Shown here piece by piece: positions 54,352-62,862 of a stretch of 64,000 nucleotides of DNA (its first letter is position 1; every line of letters begins with the position of its first letter). The DNA is from Sva-07 sp963715825 (GTDB lineage Bacteria; Actinomycetota; Acidimicrobiia; Acidimicrobiales; Ilumatobacteraceae), in NCBI GenBank assembly GCA_963715825.1, contig CAVQSI010000038.1, positions 1 to 64,000 on the forward strand, written 5' to 3'. A model generated the notes under the pieces. That model worked only from the letters and a program-made list of their open reading frames with translations. It had not been told where the DNA came from and made no database searches. The translations under genes and the position numbers were made by a program.

Positions 54352-56433
54352 GTGCTGATCGGCACCGTCGAAGCGACGATCGCGGTGCTCCTCGCCATCG
54401 TCGTGCTCGGGCCGATCCTGGCCGAGCGCTTCCGGATCCCCGGCATCGTCGGGCTGATCGCGGGCGGGATGCTCTTCGGTCCGTTCGTGATCGATTGGCT
54501 GGCGTCGGGCGGGCTGGTCGACGATCTCGGAGCGATCGGGATCCTGTACCTGATGTTCCTGGCCGGGTTGTCGTTCGACATCAAGGCGTTCAACGACAAC
54601 CGCCGAATGGCGATCACGTTCGGCCTGCTCGGCTTCTTCATCCCGTTCCTGCTCAGTGTGTTCGTCGTCGACCAGTCCGACGACATCGAGACGCTCGGGG
54701 CGCTGCTCATCGGCGCGATGTGGGCCTCGAACACGCTGGTCGCCTACTCCGAGGTCCAGTCGGCCGGCCTGCAGAACACCCGGTCGGTCGGCGCCGCCGT
54801 GTCGGCCGGTGTCGTCGCCGACCTGATGTCGCTGACCGTCCTGGCCTTCGCCACGGCGACGGCGGTGATCGAGATCGATCCCCTCGATGTGCCGTTCGGC
54901 AGCGACGTCGCCGAGCGGCTCGTCCCCGAAGGGGTCCAGGCGACGACACCCGATCCGACGCTGTCGCTCTGGATCGGGCTCCCGCTGCTCGTGTTCGTGT
55001 GTCTGTGGGTGCTGCCGCGCGTGGCGAACTGGTTCTTCGTCCGCGTTGGCCGGACCCGTCCTCAGCGTTTCGTGTTCACGTTGGCGCTGATGGCCCTCGG
55101 TGCCACCGTCGCCCTGCTCGGCGGGATGGAGGGACTGATCGGCGCGTTCCTGGCCGGGCTCGGGCTCAACCGACTCATCCCCGCTCGCGGACCGTTGATG
55201 GAACGCCTGGACTTCGTCGGAACCACGCTCTTCATCCCGGTGTTCCTGATCTCGATCGGGCTCAACATCGACCCGGCGGTACTCATCGATCCGCAGACGA
55301 TCGGACTCGGCCTGCTGTTCACCGGCTTCGTGCTCGTCGGCAAGACAACGTCGGCCGTGATCGCCGGAAAGATCTTCGGGCTGTCGCGCGACGAAGTCGG
55401 ACTCATGTCGTCGCTGTCGTTCGGGCAGGCCGCGTCGACGCTCGCGATCGCACAGGTCGGCCTGACGCTCGGCATGTTCGAACAGAACGTGGTCAACTCC
55501 GCCGTGCTGGCCATCGTGATCACCGCCTTCATCACGTCGTACGCGACACGGTTCTTCGCGTCGCGAGTGCCCCCCGTGGTCGTCGATCGCCCGCCGATCG
55601 GCCAGCAGGTACTCCTCGACGCTCGCAACGGCACCTCGGACCTTTCCTGCCTCGTCGCGTTCGCGGGCGCGCTCGCACGCTTCGACGACGGGCTGGTGGT
55701 CCCGTACGGCGTGACCGGCGAATCATCACGGTCCGATGTTCGAGCAGCCGTCGACCGCGCCGCGGCACAAGCCGCCGCCGACGGGCTCGATGGCGACGGC
55801 ATGTTGCGCGTCGGCGACTCGTTCACGAGTGCGACGATCAACCTCGTCACCGAACTCGACGCGTCGTTGGTGCTGCTCGCCTGGGACGGCCCCAAGTGGG
55901 CCGCGGATTACGTCTTCGGCAATGACATCGACGGCGTCGGCCAGGCCTCACCCGTTCCGACGATCGCCGCCCATCTCGTTCGCCCGTGGCAACGCATCAT
56001 CGTCAAACTCGGCGAACCGCGAACCGCGTGGCAGCGCGAGGACGTGGAGTTGACCGCAGATGTCGTTCGGCACCTCTGCGACGGAACCGACCTCGACCTC
56101 GTCGTGCTGTGCGACGACGAGTCCACCGCAGCGGTGTTCGAGCAGGGCGACCATCGCGACCGCGACCGGGACCGCGACCGCGACCGCGTCATCGTCGTCA
56201 CCGACCAGGCACGGCAGGACGACGTGATGAACCGGGTCGAACCGACCGATCTGGTGATCGTGGCGGCCCACATCGTGTACGACATGCCCCCGTGGCGCCT
56301 GCGTCGACTCGTGCGCCGACTTCACGACACGAACCTCGCAGTGGTCGGGGGCCCCCACCGCCTGACGATCTCGCAGGGCGTCACCACGCGCCCGCTGTCG
56401 ATGGCGATTTCGCCTCGTATCCCCACCGGCTGA
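54352..56433 (+). CDS. Cation:proton antiporter, CPA2/KefB-NhaP-like, with C-terminal USP-like region
   Basis: 693 residues from GTG 54352 (AGGGG upstream). The first about 420 residues hold eleven or more helices: TIAVLLAIVVLGPILAERFR, GIVGLIAGGMLFGPFVIDWL, LGAIGILYLMFLAGLSFDIK, and the family loops around GAVSAGVVADLM-type segments and GIGLNIDPAVLIDP-like (SIGLNIDPAVLIDP). The soluble C-terminal part has VPTIAAHLVRPWQRIIVKLG and a short (RD)n run at about 56157-56190, and looks universal-stress-protein-like. Exchanges K+ or Na+ for H+ by family. Shares the intergenic region with the FMN riboswitch on the other strand. Confidence 0.82.
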   Translation: MLIGTVEATIAVLLAIVVLGPILAERFRIPGIVGLIAGGMLFGPFVIDWLASGGLVDDLGAIGILYLMFLAGLSFDIKAFNDNRRMAITFGLLGFFIPFLLSVFVVDQSDDIETLGALLIGAMWASNTLVAYSEVQSAGLQNTRSVGAAVSAGVVADLMSLTVLAFATATAVIEIDPLDVPFGSDVAERLVPEGVQATTPDPTLSLWIGLPLLVFVCLWVLPRVANWFFVRVGRTRPQRFVFTLALMALGATVALLGGMEGLIGAFLAGLGLNRLIPARGPLMERLDFVGTTLFIPVFLISIGLNIDPAVLIDPQTIGLGLLFTGFVLVGKTTSAVIAGKIFGLSRDEVGLMSSLSFGQAASTLAIAQVGLTLGMFEQNVVNSAVLAIVITAFITSYATRFFASRVPPVVVDRPPIGQQVLLDARNGTSDLSCLVAFAGALARFDDGLVVPYGVTGESSRSDVRAAVDRAAAQAAADGLDGDGMLRVGDSFTSATINLVTELDASLVLLAWDGPKWAADYVFGNDIDGVGQASPVPTIAAHLVRPWQRIIVKLGEPRTAWQREDVELTADVVRHLCDGTDLDLVVLCDDESTAAVFEQGDHRDRDRDRDRDRVIVVTDQARQDDVMNRVEPTDLVIVAAHIVYDMPPWRLRRLVRRLHDTNLAVVGGPHRLTISQGVTTRPLSMAISPRIPTG

Positions 56434-56446
56434 TCGCCGCGTCGTC

Positions 56447-57104
56447 TCAGTCGAGGCGGGTGAGCCCATCGAGGATGAGGTCGAGCACGAGCTCGAAGCT
56501 GCTGGCGGTGTCGCCATCGAGGTGCTGCTGGACGTGGGCGATCGTGTGCGGGTGATCGTCGGCCGAGATGCCGTCGATGAACGATCCGGGCGAGCGCGTC
56601 GGCGTCGCCGTCAGGCGGCAGGACGTAGGCCATCGCCTGTTCCTGGAGGGTGTAGCCGATCACGTGGTTGTTGACGGCGTGGAAGGCGAGGTGTGCGACC
56701 GCAGGGGTCATGTCGGTGGCGGCGAGCGCTGCGAGGTGCTGTTCCATGTGGCTGACCCGGGCCGGGCCCGGCATCTGCCGAAGCCACAGCCCGGCTGCCC
56801 ACGGATGCCGCACGAGCGCCGCTCGGGTGTCGACGGCGAGCGTGCGCACCGCGACGATCGGATCCGCGGCCGGATCGAGTGCCGGGATCTCGGCGGCCAC
56901 TGCGTCGACCATCAACGAGAGCACCTCGGCCTTGTTGGCCACGTGGTTGTACAGCGACATCACCTCGTAGCCGAGCGAGGCGGCGAGCTTGCGCATCGAC
57001 AGCGCATCGGTGCCGTGTTCGTCGGCGAAGGCGACCGCCGCAGCAACGACCGAATCGCGGTCGAGCGGAGCGCGGTCGAGCGGCGCGCTGTTGTCGGAAC
57101 TCAC
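56447..57104 (-). CDS. TetR family regulator with TetR-type C-terminal domain (one frameshift)
   Basis: GTG 57104. HTH segment MRKLAASLGYEVMSLYNHVA, then ligand domain VRTLAVDTRAALVRHPWAAG and HLAFHAVNNHVIGYTLQEQA. Near 56580 an extra base must be removed to continue from ALARIV to IDGISADDHPHTIAHVQQHL and FELVLDLILDGLTRLD before the stop at 56447. Length then matches TetR-class repressors. Divergent from the alcohol dehydrogenase with two operators between, so it most likely represses that gene and itself. Confidence 0.82.
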
Positions 57105-57106
57105 CC

Positions 57107-57149
57107 TTGACAACGTACACTGTACGCACTACAACGTACAGTGTACGTT
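57107..57149 (+). promoter_or_regulatory. Promoter with twin TetR operators
   Basis: Plus-strand TTGACA (57107-57112) and TACAAC (57130-57135) are spaced 17 bases. CGTACACTGTACG (57114-57126) lies in the spacer, and AACGTACAGTGTACGTT (57133-57149) overlaps the -10 and start site. The palindrome centres are 21 bases apart, two helical turns, so two repressor dimers would bind the same DNA face. Both directions would be blocked. Confidence 0.8.
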
Positions 57150-57169
57150 CACATCGAATCGGAGCTCCC

Positions 57170-58247
57170 ATGTCCAACACCCGCACCAACACCGCACCAG
57201 CACCCACCAACACCAGCACCAGCACCAGTGAGGCCAGCAACACACGCTCCGGCGACGAGCAGGTCCCGACGACCATGACCGCCGTGACCGCCCGCGCCTA
57301 CGGCGGCCCGGAAGTGCTCGCGGTCGAGGAGCTCCCGGTGCCGACGCCGCAGGCCGGTGAGCTGCTGGTCGAGGTGCGGGCGTCGTCGCTCAACGCGCTC
57401 GACTGGCACTTCCTCACGGGCACGCCGTATCTGGTGCGCTTGATGTTCGGGATGCGGCGCCCGAAGCGGTTCGTGCGCGGAGCCGACGTCGCCGGCGTGG
57501 TCGTCGCCGTCGGCGCTGATGTCACCCGGTTCGCGGTCGGCGACTCGGTGTTCGGTGAGGGGCCGGGTGGCGGCTGCGGCGAATACCTCGCCGTGAAGGA
57601 AGGCAACGTGGTGGCGATGCCCGATGGCGTGTCGTTCGAAGCTGCCGGCGCCACCCCGGTCGCAGGGCTGACAGCGCTGCAGGGTCTGCGCACCCACGGT
57701 GCGGTCCAGCCTGGCGAGCGGGTGCTGATCAACGGCGCGGCCGGCGGGGTGGGCACGATGGCGGTGCAGATCGCCAAGGTGCTCGGCGCGCACGTGACGG
57801 CGGTGTGCAGCACCCGCAACGTCGAGATGGTCCGAGCGCTCGGCGCCGACGAGGTGCTCGACTACACCCGTGACGACTTCGTCGCTGGTGGTGCTCGCTT
57901 CGACGTGATGCTCGACAACGTCGGCAGCCGCACGCCCAGGGAGAACCGCAGCGTGCTGCGCGCCGGTGGCCGGTACGTCGGGGTCAGCGGACCGAAGGCG
58001 AACCGCTGGATCGACCCGCTTCCCGTACATCGCGCGGTCATGGCTGGCGTTCGCCCGGGCCGAGGCGTCGTTCCACCAGTTCACCGCCGCACCGAACGAC
58101 GACGACCTCACGTTCCTCGGCGAACTGCTCGCGTCGGGCCGGCTCGTACCGCAGGTCGATCGAGTGGTCGGTCTCGACGGTGTTGCCGACGGCCTCGCCG
58201 AGATCGGAACCGGCCACGCCCGCGCCAAGATCGTCGTCGTGCCCTGA
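57170..58247 (+). CDS. Zinc-independent medium-chain alcohol dehydrogenase/quinone oxidoreductase-like (one frameshift)
   Basis: About 358 residues from ATG 57170 (GGAGC upstream). The N-terminus has an unusual Thr/Asn-rich leader (TNTAPAPTNTSTSTS) before the MDR domain: AYGGPEVLAVEELPVPTPQA, RGADVAGVVVAVGADVTRFA, the NADP site INGAAGGVGTMAVQIAKVLG and EVLDYTRDDFVAGGARFDVM. Near 58018 one base must be skipped to continue FPYIARSWLAFARAEASFHQ to the C-terminal GLAEIGTGHARAKIVV. Lacks structural-zinc cysteines, so a quinone-oxidoreductase/enoyl-reductase-like enzyme. Controlled by the divergent TetR gene. Confidence 0.82.
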
Positions 58248-58254
58248 ACGCCCA

Positions 58255-58306
58255 CGTTTGCGTTGCGGTTTCGGTGGACCGGATCTCCCGAAGTGCAACC
58301 CAAACG
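58255..58306. repeat. 52-base palindromic repeat family, copy 4
   Basis: CGTTTGCGTTGCGG ... TGCAACCCAAACG with a TTTCGGTGG/CTCCCGAA core. Lies between the convergent alcohol dehydrogenase and DMFase-like genes. Confidence 0.85.
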
Positions 58307-58327
58307 GAGACGGGGAACCACCAACCA

Positions 58328-58379
58328 CGTTTGGGTTGCGGTTCCGGTGAGCCGGGTCACCAGAAGTGCAGCGCAAACG
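58328..58379. repeat. 52-base palindromic repeat family, copy 5
   Basis: CGTTTGGGTTGCGG ... TGCAGCGCAAACG, 21 bases after copy 4 in the same convergent gap. Confidence 0.85.
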
Positions 58380-58403
58380 GGATGGGACGGGGCTGGATCT
58401 GGG

Positions 58404-59968
58404 TCAGACGCCGGTGTGGTCGAGGATGTTGGCGGTCACGCGGGCGACGGCGGGGTCCCCTGCGAGCCCGAAGACCCAGTCGGTCGTGCCGACGGTGACG
58501 ACCTCGCCACCGCTCGAGCCGAACGGGCGACACGTGAGCATCACCGCGTTGCCGTGGCGGACGCGGGCGAGGTTGGTGTCGCCGGCATCGCCGTAGAGGC
58601 GGGTGGCGATGAACTCGGCGTCGCCCTGGTCGCTGAGCGCCGAGATCGACGTCGGATACTCGCCGACGACGAGGTTGCTCGACGGGGTGAATGCGACGAT
58701 CTCGATGTCGGCGGGCAGCCCCGGATGCGGCCGTGCGATCGGGAGCTGGAGGTCGTCGAACGTGAGCGGACATCCCACTGTCTCGTAGCCGACCACACCG
58801 TCGTCGACGCCGAGCACGTCGCCGTAGCCGAGACCGGTGCCCTCGAACATCCAGTGGTCGTTGCGGTAGACGACGAAGCCACCGACGCCACGGGGCGTCG
58901 CCTGCCCGAAGCGGTGGTAGAGCCCGAACGCCGAGCCGGCACCCAGCAGCTCCCACTCGGGTCGACCCACGAGCGGGTCGGCCCACATACCGGACATCTC
59001 ACCGCCGGGCGACCGTCGGCGATGACCGGGTCGGCGAGATGCGCGGCGTACTTGTGACACACCATGCTGATCCCGCCGCTGCCACCAGGTGCCCGCTCGA
59101 GGCGGACCTGCCAGAACATCGTGTTGCCCGAGAAGCTGACGAAGCTCCCACCGCCGCGCACATGGTCTTCGACCGCTCGGCGCTGCCCGGCCGACCAGTA
59201 CTCGTCGTGACCGACACTGATCACCGTGTCGTAGCCGACGAGCGCATCGGGGTCGAGTTCGAGGTCGGACGACACGGCGTAGTCGAAGCGGTGGCCGGCG
59301 CGCTCGGCCCATTCGACGAAGCGCCGGGCGTGCGTGAACCAACCGGCCGAACCGATGGCCGCGGGATAGTCGTGCTCGGTGCGGTAGCGCTGGAAGATGG
59401 TGCCGTCGGCGTCGGGTTCCTCGCCCCAGCGGACCGGACGGGCCTTGCGATCGTCGCGGTCGACCTCGGGGCGGGACAGGATCCCGCGTCCGAACGGGCG
59501 AGCATGCGAGACGGTGTGGCCGCCGGTGTAGAGGCTGCGGCCTCCCCACGTGTTGTAGGCGTGCCACGTGTTGGTGTCGAGGACGTACAGCGCCCGTGGT
59601 CGAGCGGGATCGTCCGGTCGCCACCGCACGACGAAGCACGCGTGGGCAACGTCGCGCCCGGCTGGTGCGCCGTGGGCGGTGAGCGTGACGAGGTGGAATC
59701 CGGGTTGCCAGTCGTCGTCGATCGTGAACTCGATCGTCGCCGGCCAACGGCACCCGGCCGAGTCGGCGTCGGCTGGCGGTGCGACGAACGTGCCCTCGAC
59801 ATCGGCGGCGCGCCAGCGCACCTCGCGCGTACCTCCCCACCGTTCGATCGCGACGTCGAAGCGTGTGGCGCGGGTGGAGATGTGGAGTGTGACCGTGTCG
59901 CCGGGCCGGTAACTGAGCCGACCGGCGTAGCCCTCGATGTCGTCATGGAAGGTCTGGTCGTCGGCCAT
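58404..59968 (-). CDS. N,N-dimethylformamidase large-subunit-like protein (one frameshift)
   Basis: About 521 residues. From ATG 59968, an immunoglobulin-like N-terminal region (LSYRPGDTVTLHISTRATRF) is followed by the catalytic-type core: VLDTNTWHAYNTWGGRSLYT, AAIGSAGWFTHARRFVEWAE, YDTVISVGHDEYWSAGQRRA. HDEYW supplies the His-x-Glu iron ligands of N,N-dimethylformamidase, and Tyr in WHAYNTW is a candidate third ligand. A one-base shift near 59010 joins VIADG to GGEMSGMWADPLVGRPEWEL and the C-terminal domain. Small-subunit gene not seen. Substrate unproven. Confidence 0.72.
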
Positions 59969-59999
59969 CCACCGAACCTACCGATCGCCGACGACATCA

Positions 60000-60051
60000 C
60001 GTTTGCGTTGCGTTTCTGGTGACCCGGGTCACCAGAAACGCAACGCAAACG
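60000..60051. repeat. 52-base palindromic repeat family, copy 6 (perfect palindrome)
   Basis: Both 26-base halves are exactly complementary: CGTTTGCGTTGCGTTTCTGG... and ...CCAGAAACGCAACGCAAACG. It lies between divergent genes (DMFase-like and arsR), 31 bases from one start and 68 from the other. Confidence 0.95.
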
Positions 60052-60118
60052 GGTGATGTGCCGTTGGTCCCTGGCGGGTTGGGGCTCGTCGGCGCACGAT
60101 GCGGGTGTGGACGATTCA

Positions 60119-60379
60119 ATGATTGTTGAACAGTTCAAGGCACTCGGGGACCCGGTCCGCCTGAAGATCGTCCGGGAACTTCGCCACGGCCGACGGTGCG
60201 CGTGCGAACTCGCCGAGCACGCGGACGTGACCCCACCGTTGCTCTCCCACCATCTCAAGGTGCTTCGCCAAGCCGGCCTCATCAACGGAACCAAGCGCGG
60301 TCGCTGGATCGACTACGACCTCGACCACGACGCCGTCGACGAACTGCTCGCCGGGTTCGCCCGGGAGCCGGTGATGTGA
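60119..60379 (+). CDS. arsR: ArsR family repressor (As/Sb-type)
   Basis: 86 residues from ATG 60119. Short winged helix: FKALGDPVRLKIVRELRHGR, then RCACELAEHADVTPPLLSHH with the Cys-x-Cys of the ArsR alpha-3 metal site (ELCVCDL-like), and LKVLRQAGLINGTKRGRWID. TTCAATGATTGTTGAA (60116-60131), an imperfect inverted repeat typical of ArsR boxes, overlaps the start codon, so autorepression and a leaderless mRNA are plausible. The stop overlaps the permease ATG (TGATG). Confidence 0.85.
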   Translation: MIVEQFKALGDPVRLKIVRELRHGRRCACELAEHADVTPPLLSHHLKVLRQAGLINGTKRGRWIDYDLDHDAVDELLAGFAREPVM

Positions 60380-61432
60380 TGAACACCTCGGCCGTCGTCG
60401 AGCAGCCCGTGCGGTCCTCCGCCCGCCGACCGCTGCTGCTCTTGGGTGCCGCCGTGCTGTGGGTCGTCGCCTACCGGGTGAACCTGCGGTGGTGGGACTG
60501 GGTGGTCTACGACGTCGCCGGACTCGACCCCGAGACCCGCCTCGGCGGCGCCGTCCACTTCTTCCTGTACGACACCACCAAGATCGCGCTGCTGATCACC
60601 GGCGTGATCTTCGTCGTCACCATCGCCCGGAGCTTCATGTCGGTCGAACGAACCCGCGCCCTGTTGGGTGGACGTCGCGAGGGTGTCGGCAATGTCGTGG
60701 CCGCCGGGCTGGGAGTCGTCACCCCGTTCTGCTCGTGCTCGGCGGTGCCTGCGTTCATCGGATTCGTCGCTGCGGGCGTTCCGCTCGGCGTGACGCTGAG
60801 CTTCCTGATCGCCAGCCCGCTCGTCAACGAGATCGCCATCGTCATGCTGCTCGGGTTGTTCGGATGGAAGATCACCGTGTTGTACATCGTGGGCGGTACG
60901 ACCATCGCCATCGTCGCCGGATACGTGCTCGGCCGACTCCGCCTCGAGAAGTGGGTCGAGCCGTTCGTGTTCGAGACCCGCCTCCATGGCGCTCCGATCG
61001 ACTCGTCGACGCAGCTGACCTGGGACGACCGCATCGACATGGGGATCGAGGAGGTGCGCACGATCCTGCTCAAGATCTGGCCGTACCTGCTCGTCGGCAT
61101 CGGGCTCGGCGCCGCGATCCACGGTTGGGTCCCCGAACAGTGGATCGCCGACCACGCGACGTCCGGCCTCTGGGGCGTGCTCGTGGCCGTCGGCCTCGGT
61201 GTGCCGCTGTACTCGAACGCTGCGGGCATCCTCCCGCTCGTCGAGACGCTGCACGACAAGGGCCTGCCGATGGGCACGGTGCTGGCGTTCATGATGAGCG
61301 TGGTCGCGCTCGTCGATGCCCGAGATGGTGCTGCTGCGACGGGTCCTCAAGAAGCCGCTCATCGTCACCTACGTCGCCGTTGTCGCCACCGGCATTCTCG
61401 CCATCGGCTACCTCTTCAACCTCGTTCTCTGA
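60379..61432 (+). CDS. ArsP-type permease (DUF318 family, one frameshift)
   Basis: About 350 residues. Eight or more helices. The ArsP signature TPFCSCSAVPAFIGFVAAGV lies in helix 3, with SPLVNEIAIVMLLGLFGWKI. Near 61312 one extra base must be removed, after which VVAL continues as SMPEMVLLRRVLKKPLIVTY to the stop at 61432. ArsP exports trivalent organoarsenicals in the characterised family, and the upstream ArsR supports metalloid regulation. Confidence 0.82.
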
Positions 61433-61443
61433 AAGGACGACCC

Positions 61444-61683
61444 ATGGACATCAAGATCCTCGGCACCGGATGCGCCAAGTGCCAGCAACTCGAGCAGCGA
61501 ACACGCGAGGCCGTTGCATCGCTCGGCCTCGATGCCACGATCGACAAGGTCACCGACCCCGGCGAGATCGCTGCGTGGGGCGTGATGTCGACGCCGGCGC
61601 TCGTCGTCGACGATCGGGTCGTGGCCGTCGGCCGCGTGCCGAGCGAGGCCGACGTGGCCGCCATGCTGGCCGGCACCCCCTGA
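61444..61683 (+). CDS. Small thioredoxin/glutaredoxin-like protein
   Basis: 79 residues, preceded by AAAGGACG. GTGCAKCQQLEQRTREAVAS supplies the redox-active CxxC, and WGVMSTPALVVDDRVVAVGR the cis-Pro loop. Matches the TM0996/MTH895-like small thioredoxin family often linked to ArsP-type permeases. Third gene of the arsR-arsP operon. Probably supplies reducing power to the metalloid system. Confidence 0.85.
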   Translation: MDIKILGTGCAKCQQLEQRTREAVASLGLDATIDKVTDPGEIAAWGVMSTPALVVDDRVVAVGRVPSEADVAAMLAGTP

Positions 61684-61703
61684 CCCGTCACCGGGATTCC
61701 ACC

Positions 61704-61923
61704 CGTTTGTGCGCAATTCCGGGTGGGACGGGTCACCCGAATCTGCACGCAAACGCTCCAGGTCCAGCACGTCCCGGCGGTTCAACCCGTTTGTGCGCAA
61801 TTCCGGGTGGGACGGGTCACCCGAATCTGCACGCAAACGCTCCAGGTCCAGCACGTCTCGGCGGTTCAACCCGTTTGTGCGCAATTCCGGGAGGAACGGG
61901 TCACCCGAATCTGCACACAAACG
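61704..61923. repeat. 52-base palindromic repeats, copies 7-9, in an 84-base tandem array
   Basis: Copies 61704-61755, 61788-61839 and 61872-61923, each CGTTTGTGCGCAATTCCGGG ... GAATCTGCACGCAAACG or nearly so, separated by a 32-base spacer (ctccaggtccagcacgt...). They fill the 242-base gap between the convergent thioredoxin and DprA-like genes. Nothing else is seen there. Confidence 0.9.
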
Positions 61924-61925
61924 CT

Positions 61926-62855
61926 CTAGAAGAGCGCGTCCTGGGTGGGTTCGGGCGGCAGGGGGCCGACCTCGAGCAGCTGGGCCAGGTCGGTGATCGG
62001 GGTCGCGCCGCGGCGGACGAGTGCGTGGTTGCCGGCGGACGCGCCGGCGCCCGCCCAGACCGCGACCGGGCAGTAGCGGTGTTCGAGGGATTCCTTCGCG
62101 CCGGCCCACGTGCCGCCGGAGCCGTCGGTGGCAGCGACGACGAACGCCACCTGTGAGAGCGCGTAGACGATCTTGTTGCGACCGAGCGCGCTCGCCGCGC
62201 TGAATCGGGCGTCGGGGGCGTACGGGCTGGCAAGACACAGTTCGCCGGTATGCACACGTCGGCGGACCGCGGCGCTGCGCGACGCCACGGAGATCCCCTC
62301 GGCCGCAACGCCCACCACCGCGCCGCCAACATCGTGCGCTCCCTCCATCGCCGCCTGATCGACGCCGCGGGCGAGCCCGCTCACGACGGACCACCCGTGC
62401 TGCACCGCGACCTCGGCGGCACGACGGGCCACCTCGAGCGCCGGTTGGTCGGCGTCGCGCGAGCCGACGACACCGAGGCTCGGGCGGTCGAGCCAGTCGA
62501 TCGGCCCGGCCGTCAGCAGGAACGGCGGGCATCGTTCGCCGAGGCGTTCGCGCAGACGAGCAGGGAAGGCGTCGTCGAGTGCCGAGACGAGCGACACGCC
62601 GCCGTCGGCGAGGCGTTCCTGTTCGAAGCTCATCGCCGTGGCCGCGTCGAGGAGCGTGCGATGGCGGGCGGCCTCGTCGGTGTCGACACCCGCAAGTTCG
62701 GCAATGGTTGCGGCGTCGGCGTGGAGCAGGTCGGCGGGATCGACGCGTTCGACGAGGTACCAGAACTCCCGAGCGGTCAGCGGCTTCGCGCCGAGCGGCA
62801 CCAGCCGGTTGGTGAGCAGCAGTGCAGCTCGGGTGCGTTCGGGTGACGACGACAT
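61926..62855 (-). CDS. DprA/Smf-like (SLOG-fold) protein
   Basis: 309 residues from ATG 62855. A helical N-terminal domain (LTAREFWYLVERVDPADLLH, ATIAELAGVDTDEAARHRTL) precedes the SLOG Rossmann fold: DRPSLGVVGSRDADQPALEV, HGWSVVSGLARGVDQAAMEG and VAFVVAATDGSGGTWAGAKE. The GSR and SGLARGVD blocks match DprA, but the typical C-terminal winged helix is replaced by a short tail. DprA loads RecA in competence, and other SLOG proteins bind nucleotides. It is adjacent to the RecQ-phosphoribosyltransferase gene and probably functions with it. Confidence 0.78.
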   Translation of the reverse strand: MSSSPERTRAALLLTNRLVPLGAKPLTAREFWYLVERVDPADLLHADAATIAELAGVDTDEAARHRTLLDAATAMSFEQERLADGGVSLVSALDDAFPARLRERLGERCPPFLLTAGPIDWLDRPSLGVVGSRDADQPALEVARRAAEVAVQHGWSVVSGLARGVDQAAMEGAHDVGGAVVGVAAEGISVASRSAAVRRRVHTGELCLASPYAPDARFSAASALGRNKIVYALSQVAFVVAATDGSGGTWAGAKESLEHRYCPVAVWAGAGASAGNHALVRRGATPITDLAQLLEVGPLPPEPTQDALF

Positions 62856-62862
62856 CACGGCA

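Noticed and set aside
56150..56200. The (RD)n run in the antiporter as a frameshift or assembly repeat
   Set aside because: The six-base units keep the frame and the protein continues with sensible sequence on both sides.
61704..61923. Three regularly spaced repeats as a CRISPR array
   Set aside because: The spacers are near-identical rather than unique, the units are full palindromes, scattered single copies exist elsewhere, and no cas gene is present.
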